DNA of 59,917 bases from Bacteroidales bacterium (GTDB taxonomy: Bacteria; Bacteroidota; Bacteroidia; Bacteroidales; VadinHA17). The DNA is taken from positions 1 through 59,917 of the forward strand of contig JAAZAP010000351.1 of the NCBI GenBank assembly GCA_012514255.1. The letters are read 5' to 3'. Position numbers and translations under genes: made by a program. The notes beneath the pieces were generated by a model, which saw only the letters and a program-made list of their open reading frames with translations, was not told the origin of the DNA and searched no databases. Positions 51,486 through 59,916 of this stretch are shown here, in pieces. Position 1 is the first letter of the stretch. Every line of letters begins with the position of its first letter.

Positions 51486-52925
51486 TTATGCCTGTTCATC
51501 AGCAACCACATACAGCTGACCCTGCTCTTCCCTTCTCACGATGATCATAGCGCCTCTCGGGATGAAGCCTGTCTCCGCCACGGCGGGGAAGACCTCGTCA
51601 CCTATCATAACTTTTCCTGAAGGGCGCAGCACGGTATGCGCCGTACCCTTCTGTCCGACCACCGACTGGAGCTTGCCGGTATCAAAGCTGACAAATCCGT
51701 CAGCCTGGTTGACCGAGGTCTCGAGCGCAAGGCTCCCGAAGAGCCTGTTGGGTGCAAAGAGCTTGCGTGAGAGCCAGAGCGAAAGAATGAAAGCCAGCAC
51801 AGCGGCAAAAAGCACAATGGCAAAGGCACCGACAATCTCCCTGACACCGTCAATGGAGTGGCCGAACCTGAAAACCAACTTGTCAATCATGACCAGTGCC
51901 AGCCCGGTAACTATTCCTATTACTCCCAGGACGCCTGTCACCCCGAAGCCGGGTACGGCGAAGATCTCTACCAGGAGAAGTATTATTCCTGCGACAAATA
52001 TTACGAAGTGCCAGTTGGCTGCAACGCCTTCAAGATAGAGCGGGGCGAAGTAAAGAACAGCAGCGAAGATGGCTGCTGCCAGCGGGAACCCCACTCCAGG
52101 GCTCTGCAGCTCGAAGTAGATGCCCCCTATTATCAGCATGACCAGCAGGCCGGAGACAACAGGATTGACCAGCAGCATGATTATCCTGTCAACCAATGTG
52201 AGCTTCAGCTCTTTGATTACATACTCCTTAATTCCTGCGCTTTTCATGACCTCATCCACCGTCTCGGCTTCGCCCTCGCAAAAACCATATTTGATGGCTT
52301 CCAGTGCGGTCAGCGTCAGTACCTGGCCGGTATCCACTATACCCTTCAGCACTATTGAGGGGTCAACCATTGCCTGGGCTATCTCAGGGTTACGGTGCCA
52401 CACCCATGTGGTATCACCGTTATCCGTCACAGGCTTCTTGCCATGGGCCTCGGCGGTGGCTCTCATCATGCCCCGCATGAACGACTGGTACTTATCAGGC
52501 ATCTTCTGGCCGGTCTGGTCAACCACGGTGGCGGCACCGATGCTTGCCCCGGAGCGCATATATATGCTGTCAGCCGAGATGGCTATCAGGGCACCCGCCG
52601 AGATGGCCTGGTTATCTATGAAGACCAGTACAGGTATGTCATAGTTGAGAATAAGTGTTCGCATGGAGTCTGCTATGTCAACCTGCCCGCCGTAGGTGTT
52701 CATGTGTATCAACATGAAGTCGGCACCATTTGAGTCAGCCTCCGCAAAACTCTTCTTCACGCTGCGCCAGAGAGGTGCGGCAATATTCTTTTTAATGTCA
52801 CATTTGTATACCACGGCTGTGGTGTCCGGCCCGGTCTGGGTTGCAGCATAGCCCGGCAATGATGACAGCATGGCTGCCGCAACTATGGCAAGCAGTACGC
52901 TCAGTCTGACAATTGGTCTTTTCAT
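51486..52925 (-). CDS. NfeD-like membrane serine protease (ClpP-class, long form)
   Basis: 479 residues: signal peptide, a ClpP-like protease domain to ~230 with the catalytic Ser in QAISAGALIAISAD and a Lys in MPDKYQSF, then four or five membrane helices (about 235-370) and a C-terminal NfeD OB-like domain (GQKGTAHTVLRPSGKVMIG). The family partners stomatin-like proteins and cuts their C-termini. No stomatin gene is adjacent. Its ATG overlaps the mqnA stop. Confidence 0.88.
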   Translation of the reverse strand: MKRPIVRLSVLLAIVAAAMLSSLPGYAATQTGPDTTAVVYKCDIKKNIAAPLWRSVKKSFAEADSNGADFMLIHMNTYGGQVDIADSMRTLILNYDIPVLVFIDNQAISAGALIAISADSIYMRSGASIGAATVVDQTGQKMPDKYQSFMRGMMRATAEAHGKKPVTDNGDTTWVWHRNPEIAQAMVDPSIVLKGIVDTGQVLTLTALEAIKYGFCEGEAETVDEVMKSAGIKEYVIKELKLTLVDRIIMLLVNPVVSGLLVMLIIGGIYFELQSPGVGFPLAAAIFAAVLYFAPLYLEGVAANWHFVIFVAGIILLLVEIFAVPGFGVTGVLGVIGIVTGLALVMIDKLVFRFGHSIDGVREIVGAFAIVLFAAVLAFILSLWLSRKLFAPNRLFGSLALETSVNQADGFVSFDTGKLQSVVGQKGTAHTVLRPSGKVMIGDEVFPAVAETGFIPRGAMIIVRREEQGQLYVVADEQA

Positions 52926-53689
52926 GGGATTATCTTTAGTTCCTTAATGTAATCAATGAAGCAAGCAAGGGCTTCCCGCTTTCTGTCATCCAGCCGGTAG
53001 TCCATATTATGGTTAAGATAGAATATGACCTCTTCGGGAGTAGCCGCCGTGCCCTCTTTCAGCAGGGTCACTGACTCGTTCCTCCTTGCCAGCCCTTCGC
53101 CCAGAGCCTTGTTGAAGAGGGTGATGAACTGCTCCGGCAACTGCCTGGCAGAGACCCAACAGGCAAAGACAAAGGGCAGACCGGTGAACCTCTTCCACTC
53201 CAGTCCCAGGTCAAGACGGTATCTGAAATGGCGGGCGTATTCAAAACAGCGGTCGCCTATCATTACGGCAGCCTCACCGTGACGCATGGCGGTGATATCA
53301 AACTCTTCGGGAGCCGGGAGCCACCTGTATTCCCGCTTCCATGCCTTCGCTGCCAGGATGCGGCACAGGGTCACTGAACTGCGCGACCGGTAATCGAGAT
53401 AAATGGTCCTTATCTCCTCAAAGGCGGTGTTGCTTACCAGTAGTACCGTTCGCACCTCGCCGTTGGTGCTCAGACAGTATTCGCCCACGAGATGATACTC
53501 ATCCATGGCAGCAATCATTGCCACCGGGATAAGCCCCAGGTCACTCATGCCTGCAATAAGCCTGTCAGCACATTCAGAGGGATGGCATACCTCAAGGTCA
53601 ATCATGCCGGCCACCTCACCGTCACGAAGACCTATCATAAATGGATAGCTGTTGATATACTTGACTGCAGAAACCCTTATCTTTTCCAT
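52922..53689 (-). CDS. mqnA: MqnA, menaquinone biosynthesis (chorismate dehydratase)
   Basis: 255 residues beginning RVSAVKYINSYPF, the family hallmark, with a periplasmic-binding-protein-like fold: SDLGLIPVAMI, AVMIGDRCFEYA and PFVFACWVS. MqnA opens the futalosine route to menaquinone by dehydrating chorismate. With the UbiA-family gene at 34747 it implies that this organism makes menaquinone by that route. It is first of the leftward run through nfeD. Confidence 0.9.
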   Translation of the reverse strand: MEKIRVSAVKYINSYPFMIGLRDGEVAGMIDLEVCHPSECADRLIAGMSDLGLIPVAMIAAMDEYHLVGEYCLSTNGEVRTVLLVSNTAFEEIRTIYLDYRSRSSVTLCRILAAKAWKREYRWLPAPEEFDITAMRHGEAAVMIGDRCFEYARHFRYRLDLGLEWKRFTGLPFVFACWVSARQLPEQFITLFNKALGEGLARRNESVTLLKEGTAATPEEVIFYLNHNMDYRLDDRKREALACFIDYIKELKIIP

Positions 53690-53716
53690 CTCAATATTTC
53701 ATTCCCCGGATAAATG

Positions 53717-53747
53717 CAAAGGTTCAATTTTTTTAGACCAGTACAAA
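53717..53747 (-). promoter_or_regulatory. Promoter of mqnA
   Basis: On the minus strand TTTG (53747-53744), a 19-bp spacer, then AACCTTTG (53724-53717), 7 of 8 to TAnnTTTG. Leader to the ATG about 20 nt. Confidence 0.5.
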
Positions 53748-53759
53748 ATACTATTTTTG
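53729..53759 (+). promoter_or_regulatory. Promoter of purB
   Basis: TATTTTTG at 53752-53759 is a full -7 match; TTTT stands 19 bp upstream in place of TTTG. It overlaps the mqnA promoter on the other strand, so the two may compete. Confidence 0.45.
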
Positions 53760-53802
53760 ATTTTTGATTCACAGGTAAAACCGCGGTGAGGAAAGGGACA
53801 AA

Positions 53803-55140
53803 ATGGACCGTTTAATGGCAATTTCACCGGTCGACGGCCGCTACGGGGAGAGGATCAGGGAGCTGATACCCTTCTTTTCGGAGTTCGGGCTGATGCGCTA
53901 TCGCGTGATGGTGGAGACAGAATACTTCATTGCGCTGTCAAAGGCGCAGCTGCTACAGTTTGATGGATTCCCTGCGGAGGGGGAGAGTCAGCTGCGGGCA
54001 CTGTGCTGCTCCTTTGCACCCGCTGACGCTGAATACATCAAACAGAAAGAGGATGTTACCAACCATGATGTAAAGGCGGTTGAATATTTTGTTAAGGAAA
54101 AGGTGGTTGCCATGGGCCTCGGACGGTGGTCGGAATTCGTCCATTTCGGCCTGACCTCACAGGATATAAATAATACTGCCATTCCTATGGCCATTCGTGA
54201 TTCAGTGAGGGAGGTGCTCAATCCCATGCTGGTCACTCTTCGTGATGCGCTTAAAGCCATGGCTGCCGAATGGGCTGATATACCCATGCTGGCGCGTACC
54301 CATGGCCAGCCTGCCACCCCTACCAGGCTTGGCAAGGAGATGGCTGTCTTCAGCGAAAGGCTTCACAATGAGCTCATAACTCTTGACAGCATGAAATACA
54401 GCGGCAAGTTTGGGGGCGCTACCGGGAACTTCAACGCACACAGGGTGGCATACCCGCAGATCAACTGGCCGGCTTTCGCAGATAAATTGCTCAATGAGCA
54501 GCTGGGGCTGGAGAGACAGCAGACCACTACCCAGATAGAACACTATGACGGTCTGGCTGCATTATTTAACTGTATCAGCCGTATCAATACCATCATTACT
54601 GACCTCTGCAGGGACATGTGGAGCTATATCTCACTTGATTACTTCAAGCAGACCATTGTCATGGGTGAGGTGGGGTCTTCGGCCATGCCTCACAAGGTGA
54701 ACCCGATAGACTTTGAGAACGCCGAGGGCAACCTGGGAGTGGCCAATGCTCTCCTGGGACACCTCGCGGCCAAGCTGCCTGTGTCACGGTTGCAGCGTGA
54801 CCTGACTGACTCTACCGTCATAAGGAATACGGGTGTTGCCATGGCTCACTCACTCATAGCATGGAAGTCGGCAAAAAAAGGACTTTCGAAGCTGAAAGTC
54901 AATCATGAAAAGATACGGAGTGACCTGGAGGCGAGCTGGGTTGTTGTTGCAGAGGCACTGCAGACCATTCTGCGCCGGGAGGGTTACCCGCAGCCCTATG
55001 AGACACTGATGGCCCTGACAAGAACCAACGAGGAGATCACCGGAGAGGTTTTCGGGAGATTCATTGACACTCTTGATGTCAGTGATGCCGTCAAGGAGGA
55101 GATGAAGGCTGTCACACCGTTCAATTACACCGGTTTCTGA
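53803..55140 (+). CDS. purB: Adenylosuccinate lyase
   Basis: 445 residues with the fumarase/aspartase superfamily signature GSSAMPHKVNPIDFEN near residue 292 and THGQPATPT near 168. It acts twice in purine synthesis, releasing fumarate from SAICAR and adenylosuccinate. The MSPVDGRY-like start (AISPVDGRYGERI) is typical. Six bases separate it from the ABC exporter gene. Confidence 0.96.
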   Translation: MDRLMAISPVDGRYGERIRELIPFFSEFGLMRYRVMVETEYFIALSKAQLLQFDGFPAEGESQLRALCCSFAPADAEYIKQKEDVTNHDVKAVEYFVKEKVVAMGLGRWSEFVHFGLTSQDINNTAIPMAIRDSVREVLNPMLVTLRDALKAMAAEWADIPMLARTHGQPATPTRLGKEMAVFSERLHNELITLDSMKYSGKFGGATGNFNAHRVAYPQINWPAFADKLLNEQLGLERQQTTTQIEHYDGLAALFNCISRINTIITDLCRDMWSYISLDYFKQTIVMGEVGSSAMPHKVNPIDFENAEGNLGVANALLGHLAAKLPVSRLQRDLTDSTVIRNTGVAMAHSLIAWKSAKKGLSKLKVNHEKIRSDLEASWVVVAEALQTILRREGYPQPYETLMALTRTNEEITGEVFGRFIDTLDVSDAVKEEMKAVTPFNYTGF

Positions 55141-55146
55141 CCCGAG

Positions 55147-56970
55147 ATGAAGAGTATCAGGATCCTGCTGCAGTACCTCAGGCCCTACAAATGGCTTGCA
55201 GTACAGAATATGGGATTTAACATCCTCAGTGCATTCTTTGCCCTGTTCACCTATACATTGATAGTCCCGTTCCTTCAGATCCTGTTCAACAGGGTGGATG
55301 TCGTTCCGGACCCTGGCCCTTTTACATTCTCTGCATCATATATCAAGGACTGGGCAAACTGGTACTTCTCATCATCCATAGAGCGTTACGGCGAGATGAG
55401 AACCCTGCTTGTTGTGGTCATTGTCTTTGCTGCAGCCAGCTTCATCAAGAACCTGCTTATATTCCTTGCCAATAACTGTATGGCCAGCCTGCGGGCAGGT
55501 ACCGTCAGGGATGTCAGGAACCGTGTCTACAACAAGATATTGAAACTGCCCCTCTCATACTTCTCCGAGGCACGCAAGGGCGACCTGATGACCAGGGTGT
55601 CAAATGACGTTCAGGAGATAGAGGTGTCAGTGATGTCATCGCTCTCCATGCTCTTCCGTGATCCTTTTACCATTATTATCTTTGTTACCTATCTCATTGT
55701 CACCAGCCCCCAGCTGACTCTCTTCGCATTGCTTTTGCTCCCGCTCAGCGGATGGGCCATCGCACGTATCAGCCGCAGCCTCAAGAGTGCATCATTCATC
55801 GGGCAACAGGCACTGGGAAGGCTGCTGTCAGTGCTGGAGGAGACACTCACGGGACTGCGAATAATAAAGGGATTCAATGCCGAAGAAAAGATGACACGCC
55901 AGTTTGGCGTTGCCAACGAGAAATTCACAAAGACCTTCAGGCGGGTGGCGAGGAAAGCCTATCTTGCACACCCTGTCAGCGAGTTCCTCTCCACCATCGT
56001 GCTGCTTATTGTCATCTATTATGGGGGCTACCTGGCATTGAAGGGGACAGGCAACATGTCACCCGACAGGCTGATCGCCTTCGTGGTGGTATTCTCCCAG
56101 ATCATCCAGCCTGCCAAAGCTATTTCCAGCGCATGGTTCAGCATCCAGAAGGGGATGGCATCAATTGACCGTATCAATGAGGTGATGAATGCCGGGGAGA
56201 CCATAACCGAGAAGCCTGATGCAATAAGGCTCTCAGGTTTCAGGGAGAGCATTGAGTTCAGGAACGTGTGGTTTGCATATAACCATGAGCCGGTGCTGAA
56301 AGATGTCTCGCTCACCATCAGGAAGGGGCAGACGGTGGCGGTGGTGGGTCGCTCCGGCGGAGGGAAGTCGACCCTGGCAGACCTGATACCCCGTTTCATT
56401 GATCCCGACAGGGGGGCTGTCTATATCGACGGAGTTGACCTGCGCGACGTGAACATCAGGGACCTGCGACACCTGATGGGCATTGTGAGCCAGCAGGCCA
56501 TTCTCTTCAATGATACCTTTTATAATAACATATCCTTTGCCCTGGACGGCGATGCAGGCCTGGATAGCGTGGTCAGGGCAGCAACGATAGCCAATGCGCA
56601 TGCGTTTATCACAGAGACGCCTGAAGGGTATCAGAACACTGTGGGTGAGGGCGGCAACAAGCTTAGCGGCGGCCAGAGGCAGAGAATAAGCATTGCCAGA
56701 GCTATCATGGCCAATCCCCCTGTGCTGATCCTCGATGAGGCTACCTCGGCACTCGATACCGAGTCGGAACGGCTTGTTCAGGATGCCATGCTGAAACTTT
56801 TGGAGAACCGCACATCGGTAGTCATAGCCCACAGGCTTTCCACCATACAGCATGCTGACCTGATAGTGGTTGTGGAGGAGGGTCGCATTGCGGAACAGGG
56901 GACCCATGAGGAGCTTATCAGGAACCCCTTGGGGATCTACAGGAAGCTGTATGAGATGCAGACGTTTTAG
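55147..56970 (+). CDS. MsbA-like ABC exporter (fused permease-ATPase)
   Basis: 607 residues: six membrane helices in residues 1 to ~330, then an ATPase domain with Walker A GRSGGGKST near 402, signature KLSGGQRQR, Walker B VLILDEATSALD and H-loop VIAHRLST. This half-transporter layout fits lipid or drug exporters of the MsbA class; lipid A flipping is plausible but not shown. A 7-bp repeat array begins directly after the stop. Confidence 0.9.
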   Translation: MKSIRILLQYLRPYKWLAVQNMGFNILSAFFALFTYTLIVPFLQILFNRVDVVPDPGPFTFSASYIKDWANWYFSSSIERYGEMRTLLVVVIVFAAASFIKNLLIFLANNCMASLRAGTVRDVRNRVYNKILKLPLSYFSEARKGDLMTRVSNDVQEIEVSVMSSLSMLFRDPFTIIIFVTYLIVTSPQLTLFALLLLPLSGWAIARISRSLKSASFIGQQALGRLLSVLEETLTGLRIIKGFNAEEKMTRQFGVANEKFTKTFRRVARKAYLAHPVSEFLSTIVLLIVIYYGGYLALKGTGNMSPDRLIAFVVVFSQIIQPAKAISSAWFSIQKGMASIDRINEVMNAGETITEKPDAIRLSGFRESIEFRNVWFAYNHEPVLKDVSLTIRKGQTVAVVGRSGGGKSTLADLIPRFIDPDRGAVYIDGVDLRDVNIRDLRHLMGIVSQQAILFNDTFYNNISFALDGDAGLDSVVRAATIANAHAFITETPEGYQNTVGEGGNKLSGGQRQRISIARAIMANPPVLILDEATSALDTESERLVQDAMLKLLENRTSVVIAHRLSTIQHADLIVVVEEGRIAEQGTHEELIRNPLGIYRKLYEMQTF

Positions 56971-57040
56971 GATTGCCGATTGCCGATTGTCGATTGCCGA
57001 TTGTCGATTGCCGATTGTCGATTGCCGATTGTCGATTATG
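56971..57040. repeat. Heptanucleotide repeat, unit GATTGCC/GATTGTC
   Basis: Nine 7-bp units at 56971-57033, mostly alternating GATTGCC and GATTGTC, then a degenerate GATTATG. It starts at the first base after the ABC exporter stop codon; a single further unit is near 57111-57120. Confidence 0.8.
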
Positions 57041-57102
57041 GTCGTAGACCATAAAGAATTGTAGACCGGAGCGTAACACGGAATTCAATGGTCGTAGACC
57101 AT
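57038..57102. repeat. Twin palindromes ATGGTC-GTA-GACCAT
   Basis: The 15-bp inverted repeat occurs at 57038-57052 and again at 57088-57102, exactly 50 bp apart, and both copies are followed by A/C-AGAATTGT. Between them lies a partial third arm (GTAGACCGGAGCGT). The rest of the spacer to 57264 shows nothing I can name. Confidence 0.65.
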
Positions 57103-57264
57103 TCAGAATTGTCGATTGCCGGCATCTTCGTGGAGGATAATAAATATAATACAATCTTCCCTGTAGATGATGAAGAATGTATATCGGTCTCGTCGAACAG
57201 AGTACATTCTGTCACCGCAATGTGAAACAAAATTTCCATGAATTTGTTACCTTCGTGATTATGC

Positions 57265-57789
57265 ATGAACAAATCAACAACTATGGATACAAAAACCGCC
57301 ACTGACATTCTCAAGGAAGCCATCCTCCTGGAACATAGGGGCAGGGTCTTCTACTCTGACGTTGCGGCCCGGACATACAACGAGGCCGTAAAGCGGATCT
57401 TTACCATCATAGCTGATGAGGAGCAGGAGCATATACGCTTCCTTTCTGATCAGTTCAGGTATTACCAGAAGCACCATGTATTCATGGAGGTGGATACTCA
57501 GCACGGTGCGGTTTCCGATGAGGTTGCCCTGAAGGTGCTTACTGAAGAGATAAAGGGACAGATCAACGCTGCAGGCTATGAGGCAGCGGCTATAGGTGCT
57601 GCCATGAATTTCGAGGCCAAAGCTGTAGCTCTTTATTCATCACGTGCTGAGGCATCTGATGATGCCAACGAAAAAGCTCTCTACACAATGCTTGCAGACT
57701 GGGAAAGGGGCCACCACCAGTGGCTGGCACGAATTGATAAGGAGCTGAGGGAGCAGGTGTGGTACGACAATAATTTCTGGCCGTTCTAG
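57265..57789 (+). CDS. Ferritin-like/rubrerythrin-type di-iron protein
   Basis: 174 residues; ATG 57283 (MDTKTATDIL) is an alternative start. It forms a four-helix di-iron carboxylate domain: glutamates in ILLEHRG, ADEEQEHIRF (EXXH), NFEAKAVALY and ADWERGHHQW (EXXH). There is no rubredoxin domain, so electron supply would come from elsewhere. In anaerobes such proteins usually deal with peroxide or iron. It is monocistronic as far as can be seen. Confidence 0.82.
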   Translation: MNKSTTMDTKTATDILKEAILLEHRGRVFYSDVAARTYNEAVKRIFTIIADEEQEHIRFLSDQFRYYQKHHVFMEVDTQHGAVSDEVALKVLTEEIKGQINAAGYEAAAIGAAMNFEAKAVALYSSRAEASDDANEKALYTMLADWERGHHQWLARIDKELREQVWYDNNFWPF

Positions 57790-57838
57790 ACTGTAAAGCT
57801 GATCCGGCGGCGGTACTTTTCCCATCCCGGCCGGGCAG

Positions 57839-58708
57839 TTAAACCATACGCCGGAATTTGGCAGGTACTCCTGATTCGAAACGCATCTCCCGGCCGGTGA
57901 CAGGGTGGATGAATGCCAGTAAGCTCGCATGCAGACCAAGCCTTCCTATCGGACTTGACGTTGCCCCATACTTTTTGTCTCCGGCGATGCTGTGACCCAT
58001 CTCCTGCATGTGGAGTCTTATCTGGTTTTTCTTGCCTGTATCGAGGGTGATCTCCAGGAGGGAGTACTCTTTGCCGCTCTTAATAAGGCTGAACCGTGTG
58101 ACCGCAAGGTCACCCCGTTTCGGGTCTCGGGTTGAATGCATCACCAGCGCCTTGCTTTCATAGACATATGACTTTATTACCCCTTCCGGTTCGGTAACCT
58201 CTCCCTCTACAAGTGCCACATAGGTGCGTGCCGTTACGTTCCGCTTCCAGTCGCGCTGCAGGAGACTCTGCACCTTTTCGCTCCTGGCAAAGACCATCAG
58301 TCCTGATGTGTCACGATCAAGCCGGTGGACGATGAAGATTTTGTTCGACGGCTTCTGGCTCTTGACATAGGTGCTGAGAATATTATAGGCGGTCAGGTAC
58401 TTCTCATTGTCCGATGCCATTGAAAGGAGTCCGGCATTCTTGTCAATGACTATGAGGTGCTCATCCTCGTAAACCAGTCGCATGTTGCGCGCCATCAGTC
58501 CGCCTGTGTGTCTTACCGGTGAGATGACTATCGTGTCACCCGGCTGCAGCTCATGGTTGAACTGTGTCACCGGCTCACCGTTGACCATTACCTGCCTGTT
58601 ACGGAGGAGTGATTTCACATTGTCACGGCTCTTGTTTGTAAGTGAGCTGAGGAGGAAGGGCATCAGGATTGCCGGTTCAGTTATTGTGAGGGATATCTCC
58701 TTTATCAT
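57839..58708 (-). CDS. RluA-family pseudouridine synthase
   Basis: 289 residues: an N-terminal S4-like RNA-binding domain (LRNRQVMVNGEPVTQFNHELQPGD) and the catalytic domain with HRLDRDTSGLMVFAR, where the Asp is the nucleophile. The later LHASLLAFIHPVTG block is also typical. It modifies uridines in rRNA or tRNA; the site is not predictable. A TATCTTTG -7 box lies at 58732-58725, with a very short leader. Confidence 0.9.
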   Translation of the reverse strand: MIKEISLTITEPAILMPFLLSSLTNKSRDNVKSLLRNRQVMVNGEPVTQFNHELQPGDTIVISPVRHTGGLMARNMRLVYEDEHLIVIDKNAGLLSMASDNEKYLTAYNILSTYVKSQKPSNKIFIVHRLDRDTSGLMVFARSEKVQSLLQRDWKRNVTARTYVALVEGEVTEPEGVIKSYVYESKALVMHSTRDPKRGDLAVTRFSLIKSGKEYSLLEITLDTGKKNQIRLHMQEMGHSIAGDKKYGATSSPIGRLGLHASLLAFIHPVTGREMRFESGVPAKFRRMV

Positions 58709-58741
58709 GTTCGGGTTGTTGTTGCAAAGATAGGATAGATT

Positions 58742-59090
58742 GCGGGATTACCTGTGGTGATCAGGTCTTGACTGGTTGCAACTTTCAATAAAGGCGTGGG
58801 TTAATGGTATCATGGATTACCTGCGGTAATCTCTTGCGGGGGAGCCTGCAGCAGACATTGCAGGTACGCATGGCTAAGGCCAGGGATTGCTCGCTCAATT
58901 CATTTGCGGGTGATCCCTTCCGGTGGGTGAACATATCAGATCAGGGCATTCAGTCATGAACCAGGGATTACACGCTTATTTCATTCGCGTGTGATCCCTT
59001 GCGGGGGAGAACTCATCAGATCAGGGCAGTTAGTCATGTGTCAGGGATTACACGCTTATTTCATTCGCGTGTGATCCCTTGCGGGGGAGC
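58742..59090. repeat. Array of five stem-loop repeats, period about 70-81 bp
   Basis: Units begin near 58742, 58811, 58881, 58962 and 59042. The last two are nearly identical and hold GGGATTACACGC and GCGTGTGATCCC, which pair into a 12-bp stem with one G-T pair and an 11-nt loop; the flank TTGCGGGGGAG recurs in units 2, 4 and 5, and ATCAGATCAGGGCA in the stretches between units 3-4 and 4-5. The first two units are shorter. No convincing ORF covers the array. This accounts for most of the 525-bp gap between the pseudouridine synthase and the tRNA. Confidence 0.75.
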
Positions 59091-59107
59091 CTGCAGACCA
59101 CAGCACT

Positions 59108-59145
59108 CACTCATGCACCCCGGTGCATGAGTGTCTTTTTATTTT
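59108..59145 (+). terminator. Strong intrinsic terminator on the plus strand
   Basis: CACTCATGCACC and GGTGCATGAGTG form a perfect 12-bp stem with a CC loop, followed by TCTTTTTATTTT. No plus-strand gene precedes it within 1.3 kb, so it may end a transcript of the repeat array. Confidence 0.75.
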
Positions 59146-59182
59146 CCGTCATCCCTCACCCGGGCAAGCCCGGTTCGGTATG

Positions 59183-59220
59183 CCGTAAAATAAAAATCCC
59201 TTCCGCTTTAGGTGGAAGGG
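59183..59220 (-). terminator. Terminator of the tRNA-Ser transcript
   Basis: On the minus strand CCCTTCC (59220-59214) and GGAAGGG (59204-59198) flank a 9-nt loop and are followed by ATTTTTATTTT. It lies 15 bp beyond the tRNA 3' end. Confidence 0.7.
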
Positions 59221-59234
59221 AGTGCTGTGGTTTG

Positions 59235-59321
59235 CGGAGAAAGAGGGATTCGAACCCCCGGTCCAGTCGCCCGGACAACGGTTTTCAAGACCGCCGCAAT
59301 CGACCACTCTGCCATTTCTCC
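59235..59321 (-). tRNA. tRNA-Ser (UGA)
   Basis: 87 nt. The acceptor arms GGAGAAA and TTTCTCC pair fully, the T-loop reads GGTTCGAATCC, and the long variable arm of a class II tRNA is present. The anticodon TGA (plus-strand 59285-59287, TCA) sits in the loop CTTGAAA. The discriminator base is G and no CCA is encoded. A -7 box TATATTTG lies at 59371-59364. Confidence 0.93.
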
Positions 59322-59568
59322 CTGCGAAACGCTGAAGAATTTCTACTAAAGGTTCAGCGGGTGCAAATATAATCTTTTTTTGCTTTTCTCCCCGGGATGA
59401 GAAAATCTAAGGCTAGGTAACCGCTCAGACCAGTCTCTGATCCCCCTTAAATGGGGGTGTGACATGTTTCCGGAGGCCCCTGACGCCACCAGGCAGCGGT
59501 TTTTTGACCTAAAAAGCTCTCATTTGTAATAAAAATCGGCGTTTCAGGCATAAAAAAGGGCCCAAAAA
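59322..59568. other. Spacer between tRNA-Ser and the HU gene
   Basis: No gene is seen. It holds the tRNA -7 box at 59364-59371 (minus strand) and a short CCCCC-TTAAAT-GGGGG hairpin at 59442-59457. The remainder shows nothing I recognise. Confidence 0.5.
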
Positions 59569-59599
59569 CTTGCTTTTGAATAAGAATGGAATAAATTTG
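59569..59599 (+). promoter_or_regulatory. Promoter of the HU gene
   Basis: CTTG at 59569-59572, a 19-bp spacer and TAAATTTG at 59592-59599, a perfect -7 match. The leader to the ATG at 59644 is about 38 nt. Confidence 0.6.
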
Positions 59600-59643
59600 T
59601 AGACAATTAGAGAATTTGGTCTAACCCTAAAATTGAATTGATT

Positions 59644-59916
59644 ATGACAAAAAAGGAATTAGTAAGCAGCATTGCAAAAAAAGCAGGACTTTCACTTAAA
59701 GATGCCAACATCGCTCTGAACGCTTTTGTAGGCGCATTTGGTGATGCCATGAAAAAAGGCCAGAGGATCCAGCTACCCTCAATGGGTACATTCAAAGTTG
59801 AGAAGAGAAGTGCAAGAGTTGTCCGTAACCCGCGCACCGGAGCCAAACTGAATGTCCCGGCTAAGAAAGTCGTTAAGTTCAAAGCTGCACCGGCTCTTAC
59901 AAAAGGCCTGAAGTAA
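59644..59916 (+). CDS. HU-family histone-like DNA-binding protein
   Basis: 90 residues from ATG 59644 (MTKKELVSSIAKKAGLSLKDA); a TTG two codons upstream is not needed. The DNA-binding arm signature GTFKVEKRSARVVRNPRTG is present, followed by the C-terminal helix FKAAPALTKGL. It bends and compacts DNA. The stop codon is one base before the window's end. Confidence 0.95.
   Translation: MTKKELVSSIAKKAGLSLKDANIALNAFVGAFGDAMKKGQRIQLPSMGTFKVEKRSARVVRNPRTGAKLNVPAKKVVKFKAAPALTKGLK

Noticed and set aside
58742..59090. CRISPR array
   Set aside because: The parts between repeats are themselves repeated, the units vary in length and no cas gene is in the window.
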